Shown here in pieces: positions 53,703 to 62,474 of a stretch of 64,000 nucleotides of DNA. The notes under the pieces were generated by a model. It made no database searches, was not told the DNA's origin, and saw nothing but the letters and a program-made list of their open reading frames with translations. This stretch comes from Streptomyces seoulensis (GTDB taxonomy: Bacteria; Actinomycetota; Actinomycetes; Streptomycetales; Streptomycetaceae), in NCBI GenBank assembly GCA_013364255.1, contig CP054936.1, positions 3,440,853-3,504,852 on the forward strand. Reading direction: 5' to 3'. The position numbers were made by a program, and so were the translations under genes. Position 1 is the first letter of the stretch. The number at the start of each line of letters is the position of its first letter.

Positions 53703-55457
53703 GTGCCTCAACTACGTCTCGCCCTGAACCAGATCGACTCCCGCGTCGGCGACCTCGCCGCGAACGCCGAGGCGATCCTTCGCTGGACCCGGCACTCGGC
53801 CGAGCGCGGAGCGCATCTCGTGGCGTTCCCCGAGATGGCGCTGACCGGGTATCCCGTCGAGGACCTGGCGCTGCGGTCGTCGTTCGTGACGGCGTCCCGC
53901 GCCGCGCTGCGGGAGCTGGCCGCCCGCCTGGCCGAGGAGGGTCTCGGCGGGCTGCCGGTCGTCGTCGGCTACCTGGACCGCGGCGAGAGCGCCCAGCCCA
54001 GGTACGGGATGCCGGCCGGCGCCCCGCAGAACGCGGCCGCGGTGCTGCACGGCGGCGAGGTGGTGCTGCGCTTCGCCAAGCACCACCTGCCGAACTACGG
54101 CGTCTTCGACGAGTTCCGCTACTTCGTGCCCGGCGACACCATGCCGGTGCTGCGGGTGCACGGCGTGGACGTCGCGCTCGCCATCTGCGAGGACCTGTGG
54201 CAGGACGGCGGCCGGGTGCCGGCGGCGCGCACCGCGCGCGCGGGACTGCTGCTGTCGGTCAACGCCTCGCCGTACGAGCGCGAGAAGGACGACACCCGCC
54301 TGGAGCTGGTCCGCAAGCGGGCCCAGGAGGCCGGCTGCACCACCGCCTACCTGGCGATGACCGGCGGGCAGGACGAGCTGGTCTTCGACGGCGACTCGAT
54401 CGTCGTCGGCGCGGACGGCGAGGTGATCGCGCGGGCCGCGCAGTTCGAGGAGAGCTGCGTGGTGCTGGACCTGGAGCTGCCGGCGTACGCCGCCGACGCG
54501 CCCGGGGGCGTGGTGGACGACGGGCTGCGCGTGGACCGGGTCGTGCTGTCCGAGGAGCCGCTGCCCGCCTACCCGCCCGCGCCGGCCGCCGGGTGCGGCG
54601 CGCGCCTGGACGACGACGAGGAGGTCTACACGGCGCTGGTCACGGGCCTGCGGGCGTACGTGGTGAAGAACGGCTTCCGGTCGGTGCTGATCGGTCTGTC
54701 CGGCGGCATCGATTCCGCGCTGGTCGCGGCGATCGCCTGCGACGCGGTGGGCGCGGAGAACGTGTACGGCGTGTCCATGCCCTCGAAGTACTCCTCGGAG
54801 CACTCCAAGGGCGACGCGGCGGAGCTGGCGCGGCGCACCGGGCTGAACTTCCGCACCGTGCCGATCGCGCCGATGTTCGACGCGTACATGGGCGCGCTGG
54901 GCCTGACCGGGCTCGCGGAGGAGAACCTCCAGTCCCGGCTGCGCGGCACGCTGCTGATGGCGCTGTCCAACCAGGAGGGCCACATCGTCCTGGCCCCCGG
55001 CAACAAGTCGGAGCTGGCGGTGGGGTACTCCACGCTGTACGGCGACTCGGTGGGGGCGTACGGCCCGATCAAGGACGTGTACAAGACGTGGGTGTTCCGG
55101 CTGGCGAGGTGGCGCAACCGGGCGGCGGCCGAGCGGGGCCAGACCCCGCCGATCCCGGAGAACTCGATCTCCAAGCCGCCGAGCGCGGAGCTGCGGCCGG
55201 GCCAGGTGGACACCGACTCGCTGCCGGACTACCCGGTGCTGGACGCGATCCTGGAGCTGTACGTCGACCGTGACAGGGGCGCCGACGAGATCGTCGCGGC
55301 CGGTTACGACCCCGAGCTGGTCGTCCGGACGCTGCGGATGGTCGACACGGCCGAGTACAAGCGCCGCCAGTACCCGCCGGGCGCCAAGATCTCCCCCAAG
55401 GGCTTCGGCAAGGACCGCCGCCTGCCGATCACCAACGGCTGGCGCGAGCGCGCGTAA
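53703..55457 (+). CDS. nadE: Glutamine-dependent NAD+ synthetase
   Basis: The 584-residue protein starts at GTG 53703. The N-terminal nitrilase-type glutaminase (about 1-270) shows the catalytic triad: E44 in FPEMALTG, K126 in FAKHHLPNYGVFDE and C162 in LAICEDLW. The C-terminal ammonia-dependent NAD synthetase (about 310-584) has the PP-loop S333-GGIDS-338 and LAPGNKSELAVGY. It makes NAD from deamido-NAD, ATP and glutamine, with ammonia channelled between domains. It is slightly shorter than many two-domain NadE proteins. The gene is single and ends at a strong hairpin. Confidence 0.96.
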   Translation: MPQLRLALNQIDSRVGDLAANAEAILRWTRHSAERGAHLVAFPEMALTGYPVEDLALRSSFVTASRAALRELAARLAEEGLGGLPVVVGYLDRGESAQPRYGMPAGAPQNAAAVLHGGEVVLRFAKHHLPNYGVFDEFRYFVPGDTMPVLRVHGVDVALAICEDLWQDGGRVPAARTARAGLLLSVNASPYEREKDDTRLELVRKRAQEAGCTTAYLAMTGGQDELVFDGDSIVVGADGEVIARAAQFEESCVVLDLELPAYAADAPGGVVDDGLRVDRVVLSEEPLPAYPPAPAAGCGARLDDDEEVYTALVTGLRAYVVKNGFRSVLIGLSGGIDSALVAAIACDAVGAENVYGVSMPSKYSSEHSKGDAAELARRTGLNFRTVPIAPMFDAYMGALGLTGLAEENLQSRLRGTLLMALSNQEGHIVLAPGNKSELAVGYSTLYGDSVGAYGPIKDVYKTWVFRLARWRNRAAAERGQTPPIPENSISKPPSAELRPGQVDTDSLPDYPVLDAILELYVDRDRGADEIVAAGYDPELVVRTLRMVDTAEYKRRQYPPGAKISPKGFGKDRRLPITNGWRERA

Positions 55458-55468
55458 CCGCCGAGTGC

Positions 55469-55510
55469 GGGACAGCCCCGCCGACGGGGGGAGATCGGCG
55501 GGGCTGTCCC
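55469..55510. terminator. nadE terminator, first of two near-identical hairpins
   Basis: Perfect 16-bp arms (GGGACAGCCCCGCCGA and TCGGCGGGGCTGTCCC) flank a 10-base G-rich loop. It is nearly identical in sequence to the hairpin at 58754-58795. Confidence 0.9.
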
Positions 55511-55559
55511 CCGGTACCGCTGTGGTCTTCGTGCGCGTCCCGCCCTGTCGGCCCACGGC

Positions 55560-56087
55560 CTAGAAGTGCTCGACCTTCTGGCCGTCCGGGACCTGGTAGC
55601 AGCCGGATATGACGTCCACGCTCAGCATCGGGGGATTGTCCTTCGCCATCTGAATGACGTGCACACTGGCCTTCTTCGCGTCGTTGTCGGCCGTGAGCCT
55701 CAGGTTCTTGTTCCTGCTGGTGTCCGGCCCGTACTCGACGATCTTCCAGCCGTGCCCCGGCAGCGCCGCCTTCAGCCGCCGCATGGCTGTCCCGAGGTCA
55801 TCGGGGGACGCGGGGGTGAAGCTCCACGGGTGCAGGATCCGGAAGTACGTGTCCGGGTCCTTGCCCGAACACTCCATCACGGTCGCCCGGCTGTCGGACG
55901 TCTTCCCCTTGACGCCGATCAGATCGTAGAGGCCACTGGAAATGCCTTCCACCTCGTCCGCGGCGTCACTCGACGTGCTCGTGCCCGCGGAGGGAATGTC
56001 GGAACCGTTGTCAGTCATGTCACATCCGGTGAGGGTGGTGAGCGCAAGGGGCACGGCGACCGCGAGTACACCCAGCTTGATCTTCAC
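55560..56087 (-). CDS. Lipoprotein, third gene of the DUF1023 cassette
   Basis: The 175-residue protein has a signal peptide ending in the lipobox TLTGC and an acidic Ser/Asp-rich spacer. A mature domain contains VMECSGKDPDTYFRILHPWSF, LGTAMRRLKAALPGHGWKIVEYGPD, and a C-terminal VDVISGCYQVPDG. Two Cys may form a disulfide. It resembles the broad class of Streptomyces lipoproteins encoded beside DUF1023 hydrolases, but I cannot name a family. It starts 15 bases downstream of the hydrolase stop, so it belongs to the same transcript. An inhibitor or partner role is speculation. Confidence 0.8.
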   Translation of the reverse strand: MKIKLGVLAVAVPLALTTLTGCDMTDNGSDIPSAGTSTSSDAADEVEGISSGLYDLIGVKGKTSDSRATVMECSGKDPDTYFRILHPWSFTPASPDDLGTAMRRLKAALPGHGWKIVEYGPDTSRNKNLRLTADNDAKKASVHVIQMAKDNPPMLSVDVISGCYQVPDGQKVEHF

Positions 56088-56102
56088 GTCGGTATGTCTC
56101 TC

Positions 56103-57923
56103 CTACTTCACACGATCCCAGGAGCCGGGCGGTCCGAACGGGCCGTACGAAGGCTTCAGCTCCACGTCGTCGCCCTTCCCGACCACGACCAGCCCCTGGT
56201 TCAACAGGCTCTTGGAGCCAGGGTCCCAGTACCCGCCGTGCCCATGGGTGTTCGTCGCCATCTGATGGGCGCCGAAGTCCGGGTCGCTCGGGATGATGGA
56301 CCCGTCTCCGCCGAGAAAAGCACGGCCCAGTTCCGGAACCGGATCCGAGCCTCCCTCCTCGTTCCAAACGTGCCCCTTGGGGACGTCCATCTCGTCGGCA
56401 CCGGACACCAGGACTCCGGGACTGCCCGCGAAGACGACATCGTCGGCGTTGAGGGCTCCCGCCTGGGCCGCGGCACCGATGAGAGTCGATCCGTACGAGT
56501 GGCCGATCACGGTCCGGTGTGCCGGCGTATCACCGGTGTGCGACGCCTCCAGCCCGTCGAGGAACTTGTTGAACGCCGGCGCACCGTCGTGCGCGTAGCT
56601 GTCGTGCCGCGCGTCCTTGACGACCTCGTCCGGCGCGTCGTAGCCCAGCCAGGTGATCGTGGAGACGGTCTGACCGCCGGACTTGGCGTGGGCGACGTCC
56701 CAGAGGTTGACCATCCGGTTTATGTTGCCGTCGATGCTGTTCAGGTCCGACGTCGTACCGGGTACGTACACAGCCTGGTGGTCCGCGGTGTCCGGGTTCC
56801 CATTGGCCACGATGGCACGGCCGTCGTCATCGGCGCTGAAGCCCAGTAGGTATGCCTCGGGTAGCCCGCGCTCACCGGTCTTGTCGAAGCGGCTCTGGAT
56901 GGCCGACATGCCGTGGAGCGACTTGTCAAGATGGTCGTACCGCTCGCCGTACTTCTCGTACCAGTCCGTCCATTCGTCGGTATGAACCTTGGATGCCCAG
57001 CCGTTGCTGGCGATGTAAGTCCACTCGTTCGTCGGCGGTTTCGGAATGGAGTCGAATTCCAGCTGATAACGGGCCCGGGTTTCGTCCAGGACGATTCGGT
57101 TGGCCTCGTCACGCACCGTGGCGGGCAAGCCGTCCAGCTTGCCCACGCTGTCGGGGTGCATCGAGATGTAGGCCGACTGCTGCTCGTCGGTGAGCCCCTT
57201 CCACCAAGCCGCGTTGTCCTTCGGGCCGCCGCTCTCGGGCGGCCGCGGGAAGGAGTCGAGGTACTTCTTGCCGGCCTCGCTCACCCCGTCCTGGTCCGAC
57301 TTCACGTCTGACCAGTCCTTGTCCGAGACCTTCAGATCATCGTCGGCCTTCAGTGCCCGCAGCTTGGGAGCCCACTTGCCGTCCGCCTCCGTGGCCTCCC
57401 GCACAGCGTCACCGATGCGGTCGACAAACCCGATCGCCGTGCCGAAGTTCGGGTTCGGGTGCATGTTGATCGCCTGGCGTTCCATCGCGGCGGACGTCGG
57501 ATCGGTCGCACTGATGCTGGGAGACACCGTGCCGCCCTCGGGCACCTTGCCGTCGACTTTTTCGCCTCCCGCCGGGAACGATACCGAGCCGTCTGGTCCC
57601 ACCCTGCAGCCGGCGGCCTTCGCGTCCTCCAGGGCCGATTCCAGCTTGCGCTTGGCAGCCGCCATGTCGAAGGCGAAGCCGTTCAGCGCGGTACTGGCCA
57701 GCGCACACTCGGTCTGAAGGTAGTGGAAGTCCTTGCCCAATTCCTTCAGTTCCGCGACGGCGGCCTCCATAGCCTTGCCATCAAGCTGGTTTCGCAAGCT
57801 GGAACTGATCTTATTCTCGATCACGTCCTTGGCCGTACTCGCCATGTCGCTCGTGGCGCGATACCCGTCGGAGGCCGCCTCGAACTCGGAGGGCTTGAGC
57901 GCCATCAGCGTCGCTATGTCCAT
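56103..57923 (-). CDS. DUF1023 alpha/beta-hydrolase with N-terminal helical domain
   Basis: The 606-residue protein is started at MDIATLMALKPSEFEAA (57923), behind GACGGGGCGG. Residues about 1-100 are a long helical hairpin domain with SLRNQLDGKAMEAAVAELKEL, similar in shape to WXG100/ESX-type proteins. A mid region follows. The DUF1023 domain (about 370-560) has the nucleophile elbow GHSYGS (near 474-479), AVYVPGTTSDL, WLGYDAP and later AHQMATNTHGHGGYW with the likely catalytic His. No signal peptide is present, so export would need a type VII-like route, or it stays inside. It forms a cassette with the small helical protein upstream and the lipoprotein downstream. Third-position G/C is lower than in neighbours. 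Confidence 0.87.
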   Translation of the reverse strand: MDIATLMALKPSEFEAASDGYRATSDMASTAKDVIENKISSSLRNQLDGKAMEAAVAELKELGKDFHYLQTECALASTALNGFAFDMAAAKRKLESALEDAKAAGCRVGPDGSVSFPAGGEKVDGKVPEGGTVSPSISATDPTSAAMERQAINMHPNPNFGTAIGFVDRIGDAVREATEADGKWAPKLRALKADDDLKVSDKDWSDVKSDQDGVSEAGKKYLDSFPRPPESGGPKDNAAWWKGLTDEQQSAYISMHPDSVGKLDGLPATVRDEANRIVLDETRARYQLEFDSIPKPPTNEWTYIASNGWASKVHTDEWTDWYEKYGERYDHLDKSLHGMSAIQSRFDKTGERGLPEAYLLGFSADDDGRAIVANGNPDTADHQAVYVPGTTSDLNSIDGNINRMVNLWDVAHAKSGGQTVSTITWLGYDAPDEVVKDARHDSYAHDGAPAFNKFLDGLEASHTGDTPAHRTVIGHSYGSTLIGAAAQAGALNADDVVFAGSPGVLVSGADEMDVPKGHVWNEEGGSDPVPELGRAFLGGDGSIIPSDPDFGAHQMATNTHGHGGYWDPGSKSLLNQGLVVVGKGDDVELKPSYGPFGPPGSWDRVK

Positions 57924-57933
57924 GGCCGCCCCG

Positions 57934-58374
57934 TCACCGGTCCTTCGTCTGGCCGCCGACGGCATCGGTGTCCTTGTACTTGGCCGCGATCTTGTCCAGC
58001 TCGGCCTTCACCTGGGCATCCGATTTCGACAGGTCGTGCCCGGAGCGTTCCAGCAGACCGCCCAGCTCACCGCAACGGCTCTTGACGTCGGCGACGTACT
58101 TCTTCCAGGAGTGGTACAGCTCCTTCTGGGCCGCTGCGGACTCGCACCCTGGAGTCTCCCCCAGCCCGGATTGCCCGTCGTCCAGCTTGCCCAGCGCCTT
58201 GCCTATGTCTCCCTGGAGCCCCTTGGTGTCCTCGCCGGCCATCGTCCAGATCTTCTTGTCCGACCTGAGCTTGCCCGCGCCACCACTGCCATCCGGAATG
58301 TGATTCAGCTGCATCCGCGCGGAGCCGCGGGCTGTGGCGTCCGCCTTCAACTGCTCCCACTCGTTCCAGGACAC
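57934..58374 (-). CDS. Small helical protein, first gene of the DUF1023 cassette
   Basis: The 146-residue protein is started at GTG 58374 (VSWNEWEQLKADATARG) because GGGGAGGG lies eight bases upstream; longer frames from 58410 (ATG) or 58458 (TTG) lack a site. It is mostly helical: EDTKGLQGDIGKALGKLDDGQSGL, AAAQKELYHSWKKYVADVKSRCGELGGLLE, DAQVKAELDKIAAKYKD. The layout fits WXG100-like or ESX-substrate-like proteins that accompany DUF1023 hydrolases in Streptomyces. The hydrolase starts 10 bases after its stop. No enzymatic motif is present. Confidence 0.78.
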   Translation of the reverse strand: MSWNEWEQLKADATARGSARMQLNHIPDGSGGAGKLRSDKKIWTMAGEDTKGLQGDIGKALGKLDDGQSGLGETPGCESAAAQKELYHSWKKYVADVKSRCGELGGLLERSGHDLSKSDAQVKAELDKIAAKYKDTDAVGGQTKDR

Positions 58375-58753
58375 GCCTGTCGCCCTCCCCGTTACCCCGT
58401 TGCCCGGCATCAACCACCGGTCCGACCATGATTCCTCTGGCCAAGGCCAGAAATCCAATCGAACTCGGGCTTAAAGCCGGAAAGAGTTGTCAGATGTCTC
58501 GGACCCACGTGGTCGCAGCCCACCAGCGATCAGCGCATGCCGCGGCCCCATGCGCCGGCTCTCACCCGAGGGTCCCAGTGCATAGGGCGACAGGCTCGGC
58601 CCTTCCCTGACCTGGCCGCTGCCACCCTAACGACCGTCGATCAGGCGTCTCATCCGTAACAGTGGCCAGTGCACATGAGTGTCCGTACTCATGCCTTGGG
58701 CGGAAACAGAGGGTAAGGCAACCCTGAGGCGATGCTGGTGCAGGCGCGGAAGG
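58375..58753. promoter_or_regulatory. Promoter region of the DUF1023 cassette
   Basis: No gene is accepted here. It holds a perfect 7-bp inverted repeat (CATGAGT at 58674-58680, ACTCATG at 58687-58693). As the only gap upstream of the three-gene minus-strand unit, it should hold its promoter. G+C is lower here than in the surroundings. Confidence 0.4.
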
Positions 58754-58795
58754 GGGACAGCCCCGCCGACGGGGGAAGGTCGGCGGGGCTGTTCC
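58754..58795 (-). terminator. panB terminator, second of two near-identical hairpins
   Basis: Arms GGGACAGCCCCGCCGA and TCGGCGGGGCTGTTCC form a 15-16-bp stem. It is almost identical to the nadE hairpin at 55469-55510 and lies 46 bases past the panB stop. Confidence 0.88.
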
Positions 58796-58840
58796 GGTGG
58801 TTCCACAGTGGTCCGGCGGGCTCGGTGGGGCGGTTCGGCC

Positions 58841-59707
58841 CTAGTGGACGGAGTGCTCCTCCTGGGGGAACGTTCCGGCGACGACGTCCTCGGCGAAGGA
58901 CTTGGCCGCGTCGGTCATGACCTGGCGCAGGTCGGCGTACTGCTTGACGAACTTCGGGACGCGGCCGGAGGTCAGGCCGAGCATGTCGGTCCAGACCAGG
59001 ACCTGCGCGTCGGTCTCCGCTCCCGCGCCGATGCCGACGGTCGGGATCTGCAGCGTCCGGGTCACCTCGGCCGCCAGCTCCGCCGGGACCAGTTCGAGGA
59101 CGACGGCGAACGCGCCCGCGTCCTGCACCGCCTTGGCGTCGCGCAGCATCTGCTGGGCGGCCTCCTCGCCGCGGCCCTGGACGCGGTAGCCCATGGCGTT
59201 GACGGACTGCGGGGTCAGGCCGATGTGGGCCATGACCGGGATGCCGGACTCCACCAGGAGCCGGATCTGCTCGTGCGAACGCTCGCCGCCCTCCAGCTTG
59301 ACCGCGCCGACGCCCGCCTCCTTGACCAGCCGGGTGGCCGAGCGCAGCGCCTGCACCGGGCCCTCCTGGTAGGAGCCGAAGGGCAGGTCGGCGACGATCA
59401 GGGAGCGCCGGGTGCCGCGGACGACCGCGGCGGACAGCATGCTCATCTCGTCGAGGGTGACGGGCACGGTGGTGTCGTAACCGAGGTGACAGTTGCCGGC
59501 GGAGTCGCCGACCAGGATCACCGGGATGCCGGACTCGTCGAAGACGGAGGCGGTCATCGCGTCGTAGGCGGTGAGCATGGGCCACTTCTCGCCGCGTTCC
59601 TTGGCGAGGGCGATGTCGCGGACAGTGATGCGGCGCGTGCCCTTGCCCCCGTACAGCGCCTTGCTGCCGTCGGAGGGCTTGGTGTGGGCAGCCGAAAGCT
59701 GCGTCAT
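58841..59707 (-). CDS. panB: 3-methyl-2-oxobutanoate hydroxymethyltransferase
   Basis: The 288-residue protein starts at ATG 59707, eight bases after AAGGAG. It catalyses the first step of pantothenate synthesis, adding a hydroxymethyl group from methylene-THF to ketoisovalerate. Family motifs are present: MLTAYDAMTASVFDESGIPVILVGDS (Mg2+-binding region with ketoacid contacts), VADLPFGSYQ, VKLEGG, HIGLTPQSVNAMGGY-like (here NAMGYRVQGRG), and PTVGIGAGAETDAQVLVWTDMLGL. Other pan genes are not nearby. The gene stands alone, ends at a hairpin, and is divergent from the drug exporter. Confidence 0.95.
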   Translation of the reverse strand: MTQLSAAHTKPSDGSKALYGGKGTRRITVRDIALAKERGEKWPMLTAYDAMTASVFDESGIPVILVGDSAGNCHLGYDTTVPVTLDEMSMLSAAVVRGTRRSLIVADLPFGSYQEGPVQALRSATRLVKEAGVGAVKLEGGERSHEQIRLLVESGIPVMAHIGLTPQSVNAMGYRVQGRGEEAAQQMLRDAKAVQDAGAFAVVLELVPAELAAEVTRTLQIPTVGIGAGAETDAQVLVWTDMLGLTSGRVPKFVKQYADLRQVMTDAAKSFAEDVVAGTFPQEEHSVH

Positions 59708-59873
59708 TGCAACGGCTCCTTCAGTCATCTCGAGGCGCCCTGACGGCGTCCCCGGACTCCCTTCCATGGTGGCACTCGGCGCCCGAGGGAGCCAGAGGGC
59801 CCCCGTGTGCGCCACGTCTCGGGCCTGCCGCGCGCTCCGTCCGGCCGGAGCGGGACGTAAGGTCTGAGTAAAA

Positions 59874-59908
59874 TCATTCCGATACGAGACCGTCTCGTAT
59901 CGGAATGA
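59874..59908. promoter_or_regulatory. Perfect 35-nt palindrome, predicted TetR operator
   Basis: Arms of 17 bases (TCATTCCGATACGAGAC and its exact complement) mirror around a C at 59891. The palindrome ends 16 bases before the MFS exporter start codon. Such length and symmetry fit two overlapping TetR dimers. The likely binder is the TetR protein encoded at 61667. Confidence 0.85.
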
Positions 59909-59924
59909 GCCTAGGCTCGGGACC

Positions 59925-61523
59925 ATGACTACTCCTGCCGACCACGCCGGGCCCGGCCCCCGGATACCGGAGGCGGTGCACCGGCGCCGCTGGGCGATCC
60001 TCGGCGTCCTGATGCTGAGCCTGCTGATCGTGGTGCTCGACAACTCGATCCTGAACGTCGCCATCAAGACGATCTCCACCCCGGCGCCGACCGGTCTGGG
60101 CGCGACCCAGAGCGAGCTGGAGTGGGCGATCAACGCCTACACGCTCGTCTTCGCCGGTCTGCTGTTCACCGCTGGCCTGATCGGCGACCGGGTGGGCCGC
60201 AAGAAGGTCCTGCTCGGCGGTCTGGTCGTGTTCGGCGTCGGCTCCGCGCTGGCCGCCGAGTCCGGCTCGCCGGGCCAGCTGATCGCCTACCGCGCCCTGA
60301 TGGCCCTCGGCGCCGCGTTCGTCATGCCCGCCACGCTCGCCGTGCTGATGAACGTCTTCGAGCGCGAGGAGCAGCCCAAGGCCATCGGCATCTGGGCCGG
60401 CGGCGTGGGCCTGGCCATCGCCATCGGCCCGATCACCGGCGGACTGCTGCTGGACCACTTCTGGTGGGGCTCGGTCTTCCTCATCAACGTGCCGATCGTG
60501 ATCCTCGCGCTCGTGCTGATGGTGTGGCTGGTGCCCGACTCGCGCGACCCGAGCCCCGGCCGGCTCGACCCGATCGGCGTCGTCCTGTCCGTGGTCGGCC
60601 TGGTCCTGCTGGTCTACGGCATCATCAAGGGCGGCGAGCTGGCCGACTTCACCGACCCGGCCGTGCTCGCCACGATCATCGCCGGCGTCGTCGTCCTCGC
60701 CGCCTTCATCGTGTTCGAGAAGCGCAGCGACCACCCGTCGCTCGACGTGACGTACTTCAAGAACAAGGTCTTCTCGGCCGCCATGGCCGCCATCGCGCTG
60801 GTCTTCTTCGCGCTGATGGGCGTGACGTTCTTCGCGGTGTTCTACACCCAGAGCGTGCGCGGCTACTCGCCGCTGGAGTCCGGTCTGCTGATGATCCCGC
60901 TGGCCGCCGCGCAGATGATCTTCGCGCCGCGGGCCCGGCTGGTGGTCGACCGGATCGGCTACAAGGCGACGACCACGGCCGGTCTGGTGGTGCTGGCCGG
61001 CATGCTGGCCGCCTTCGCCACCTTCGACTCCGGCACGCCCATCTGGGTGCTGGAGGTCGTCTTCTTCCTGATGGGCACCGGCATGGCGCACATCATGACG
61101 CCGACCAGCGTCGTCATCATGCAGGCCCTGCCCCGCGAGAAGGCCGGCTCCGCGTCCGCGCTGAGCAACACCTTCCGGCAGGTCGGCGGCGCCCTCGGCA
61201 TCGCCGTGCTCGGCTCAGTCCTGTCCACCGCCTACCGCAACGGCATCGAGGGCAAGCTCGGGATGCTCCCGCCCGGTCTGCGGGACACCGCCGGCGAGTC
61301 CATCGAGGCCACCCTCGGCGTCGCCGCGAAGCTCGGCCCGCGCGGCCAGGCCCTGGTCGACCCGGCCAACGGCGCCTTCCTGCACGCCATGCACGTCACC
61401 GCCCTGTGCGGCACCGTGATCGCGCTGATCGGCGCGGTCGTGACGGCCGTGTTCCTGCCGGGCAGGCCGCAGAAGCCCCGGCAGGGCGACGAGGAGCAGG
61501 AGCTGGTGTCCGCGATGGAGTAG
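59925..61523 (+). CDS. MFS drug exporter, 14-TM DHA2 (EmrB/QacA) family
   Basis: The 532-residue protein has fourteen predicted membrane helices. Hallmarks are [13 protein letters not shown] (motif D1 after helix 1), [20 protein letters not shown] (motif A), [23 protein letters not shown] (motif B), and [22 protein letters not shown] (motif C, antiporter motif). These indicate proton-coupled export of lipophilic or cationic drugs. The palindrome just upstream and the TetR gene downstream make a standard exporter-repressor pair. The substrate is not predictable. Confidence 0.93.
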   Translation: MTTPADHAGPGPRIPEAVHRRRWAILGVLMLSLLIVVLDNSILNVAIKTISTPAPTGLGATQSELEWAINAYTLVFAGLLFTAGLIGDRVGRKKVLLGGLVVFGVGSALAAESGSPGQLIAYRALMALGAAFVMPATLAVLMNVFEREEQPKAIGIWAGGVGLAIAIGPITGGLLLDHFWWGSVFLINVPIVILALVLMVWLVPDSRDPSPGRLDPIGVVLSVVGLVLLVYGIIKGGELADFTDPAVLATIIAGVVVLAAFIVFEKRSDHPSLDVTYFKNKVFSAAMAAIALVFFALMGVTFFAVFYTQSVRGYSPLESGLLMIPLAAAQMIFAPRARLVVDRIGYKATTTAGLVVLAGMLAAFATFDSGTPIWVLEVVFFLMGTGMAHIMTPTSVVIMQALPREKAGSASALSNTFRQVGGALGIAVLGSVLSTAYRNGIEGKLGMLPPGLRDTAGESIEATLGVAAKLGPRGQALVDPANGAFLHAMHVTALCGTVIALIGAVVTAVFLPGRPQKPRQGDEEQELVSAME

Positions 61524-61596
61524 CCCCCACAGGGGAAAAGGGGGAGCAGGAGGGTCACAGGGGGTACGGGGGCGCGCAGTCGACGGGGGCGGCCGG

Positions 61597-61621
61597 CCCG
61601 CGGTGGAGGAACCACCGCGGG
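61597..61621 (+). terminator. Hairpin between exporter and TetR genes
   Basis: Perfect 10-bp arms (CCCGCGGTGG and CCACCGCGGG) enclose an AGGAA loop, 73 bases after the exporter stop. Confidence 0.7.
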
Positions 61622-61666
61622 TCACCGGGTAGGACAATCTCCCGGTACGACGAAAGGACGTCTCAC

Positions 61667-62299
61667 GTGAGTCTCGCCGACAGTCCGGCCCCGGCCGCCG
61701 CGGAGGCCCCCGCCCGCGGGCGCCCCCGCAGCGAGGCGGTGGAACGCGCCATCGTGGAGGGCGTGATGAAGCTGCTGGAGGAGGGCGTGCCGCTGGCCGA
61801 GCTCTCCATCGAGCGCATCGCCCGGACCGCGGGCGTCGGCAAGGCCACCATCTACCGCCGCTGGAGCGGCAAGGAGGAGCTGTTCGTCGACGTCGTGCGC
61901 GCCGCCGAGCCGCCCGACCCGGAACTGCCCGGCACCAGCGTGCGCGACGACCTCGTGGTCCTCCTGGAGCAGCTGCGCATCCGCGGACTGGCCAGCCGTT
62001 CCTCGGCGATCCTGCACAACGTCTACGCGCAGATGAAGAGCAGCCCGAAGATCTGGTGCGCCTACCACCAGAGCGTCGTGGAGCCGCGGCGCAGGATGCA
62101 GCTTGAGGTGCTGCGCCGGGGGCAGGCGCGCGGGGAGCTGCGCGCGGACCTCGACGTGGAGCTGCTGAACGACATCCTCGTCGGGCCGATGCTGGTGCGC
62201 AGCGTGATGCGCCCGGAGGCCGAGCTGCCCGAGGACCTGCCGGAGCAGATCGTGGACGCGGTGCTCGAAGGGCTACGGCCCGTCAGTTCCCGGTCCTAA
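61667..62299 (+). CDS. TetR-family regulator of the adjacent exporter
   Basis: The 210-residue protein starts at GTG 61667 behind AAAGGAC. The N-terminal HTH (about 22-68) reads AIVEGVMKLLEEG, LSIERIARTAGVGKATIYRRWSGKEELFVD. The ligand-binding domain is all helical and of the TetR_C_11-like type: MKSSPKIWCAYHQSVVEPRRRMQLEVLRRGQARGEL. It lies 143 bases behind the exporter with a hairpin in between, so it may have its own promoter. The 35-nt palindrome in front of the exporter is its probable site. The inducer is likely an exporter substrate. Confidence 0.92.
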   Translation: MSLADSPAPAAAEAPARGRPRSEAVERAIVEGVMKLLEEGVPLAELSIERIARTAGVGKATIYRRWSGKEELFVDVVRAAEPPDPELPGTSVRDDLVVLLEQLRIRGLASRSSAILHNVYAQMKSSPKIWCAYHQSVVEPRRRMQLEVLRRGQARGELRADLDVELLNDILVGPMLVRSVMRPEAELPEDLPEQIVDAVLEGLRPVSSRS

Positions 62300-62474
62300 T
62301 GTGCGCGTTTCGTCACAGACCATGATCACAGCGCGGTAACCGGAACCCCGCGCGCCGACTTGTTCGTCCTCGTGCCCGTACGGCCGTCACCGGACGGCGG
62401 AACGGAGCCGATCATCCCCTAGGGTCGTAACCCACGGGGTGAACGGTGTGCACGGCAGGCAGTGAGGCGGCGGT

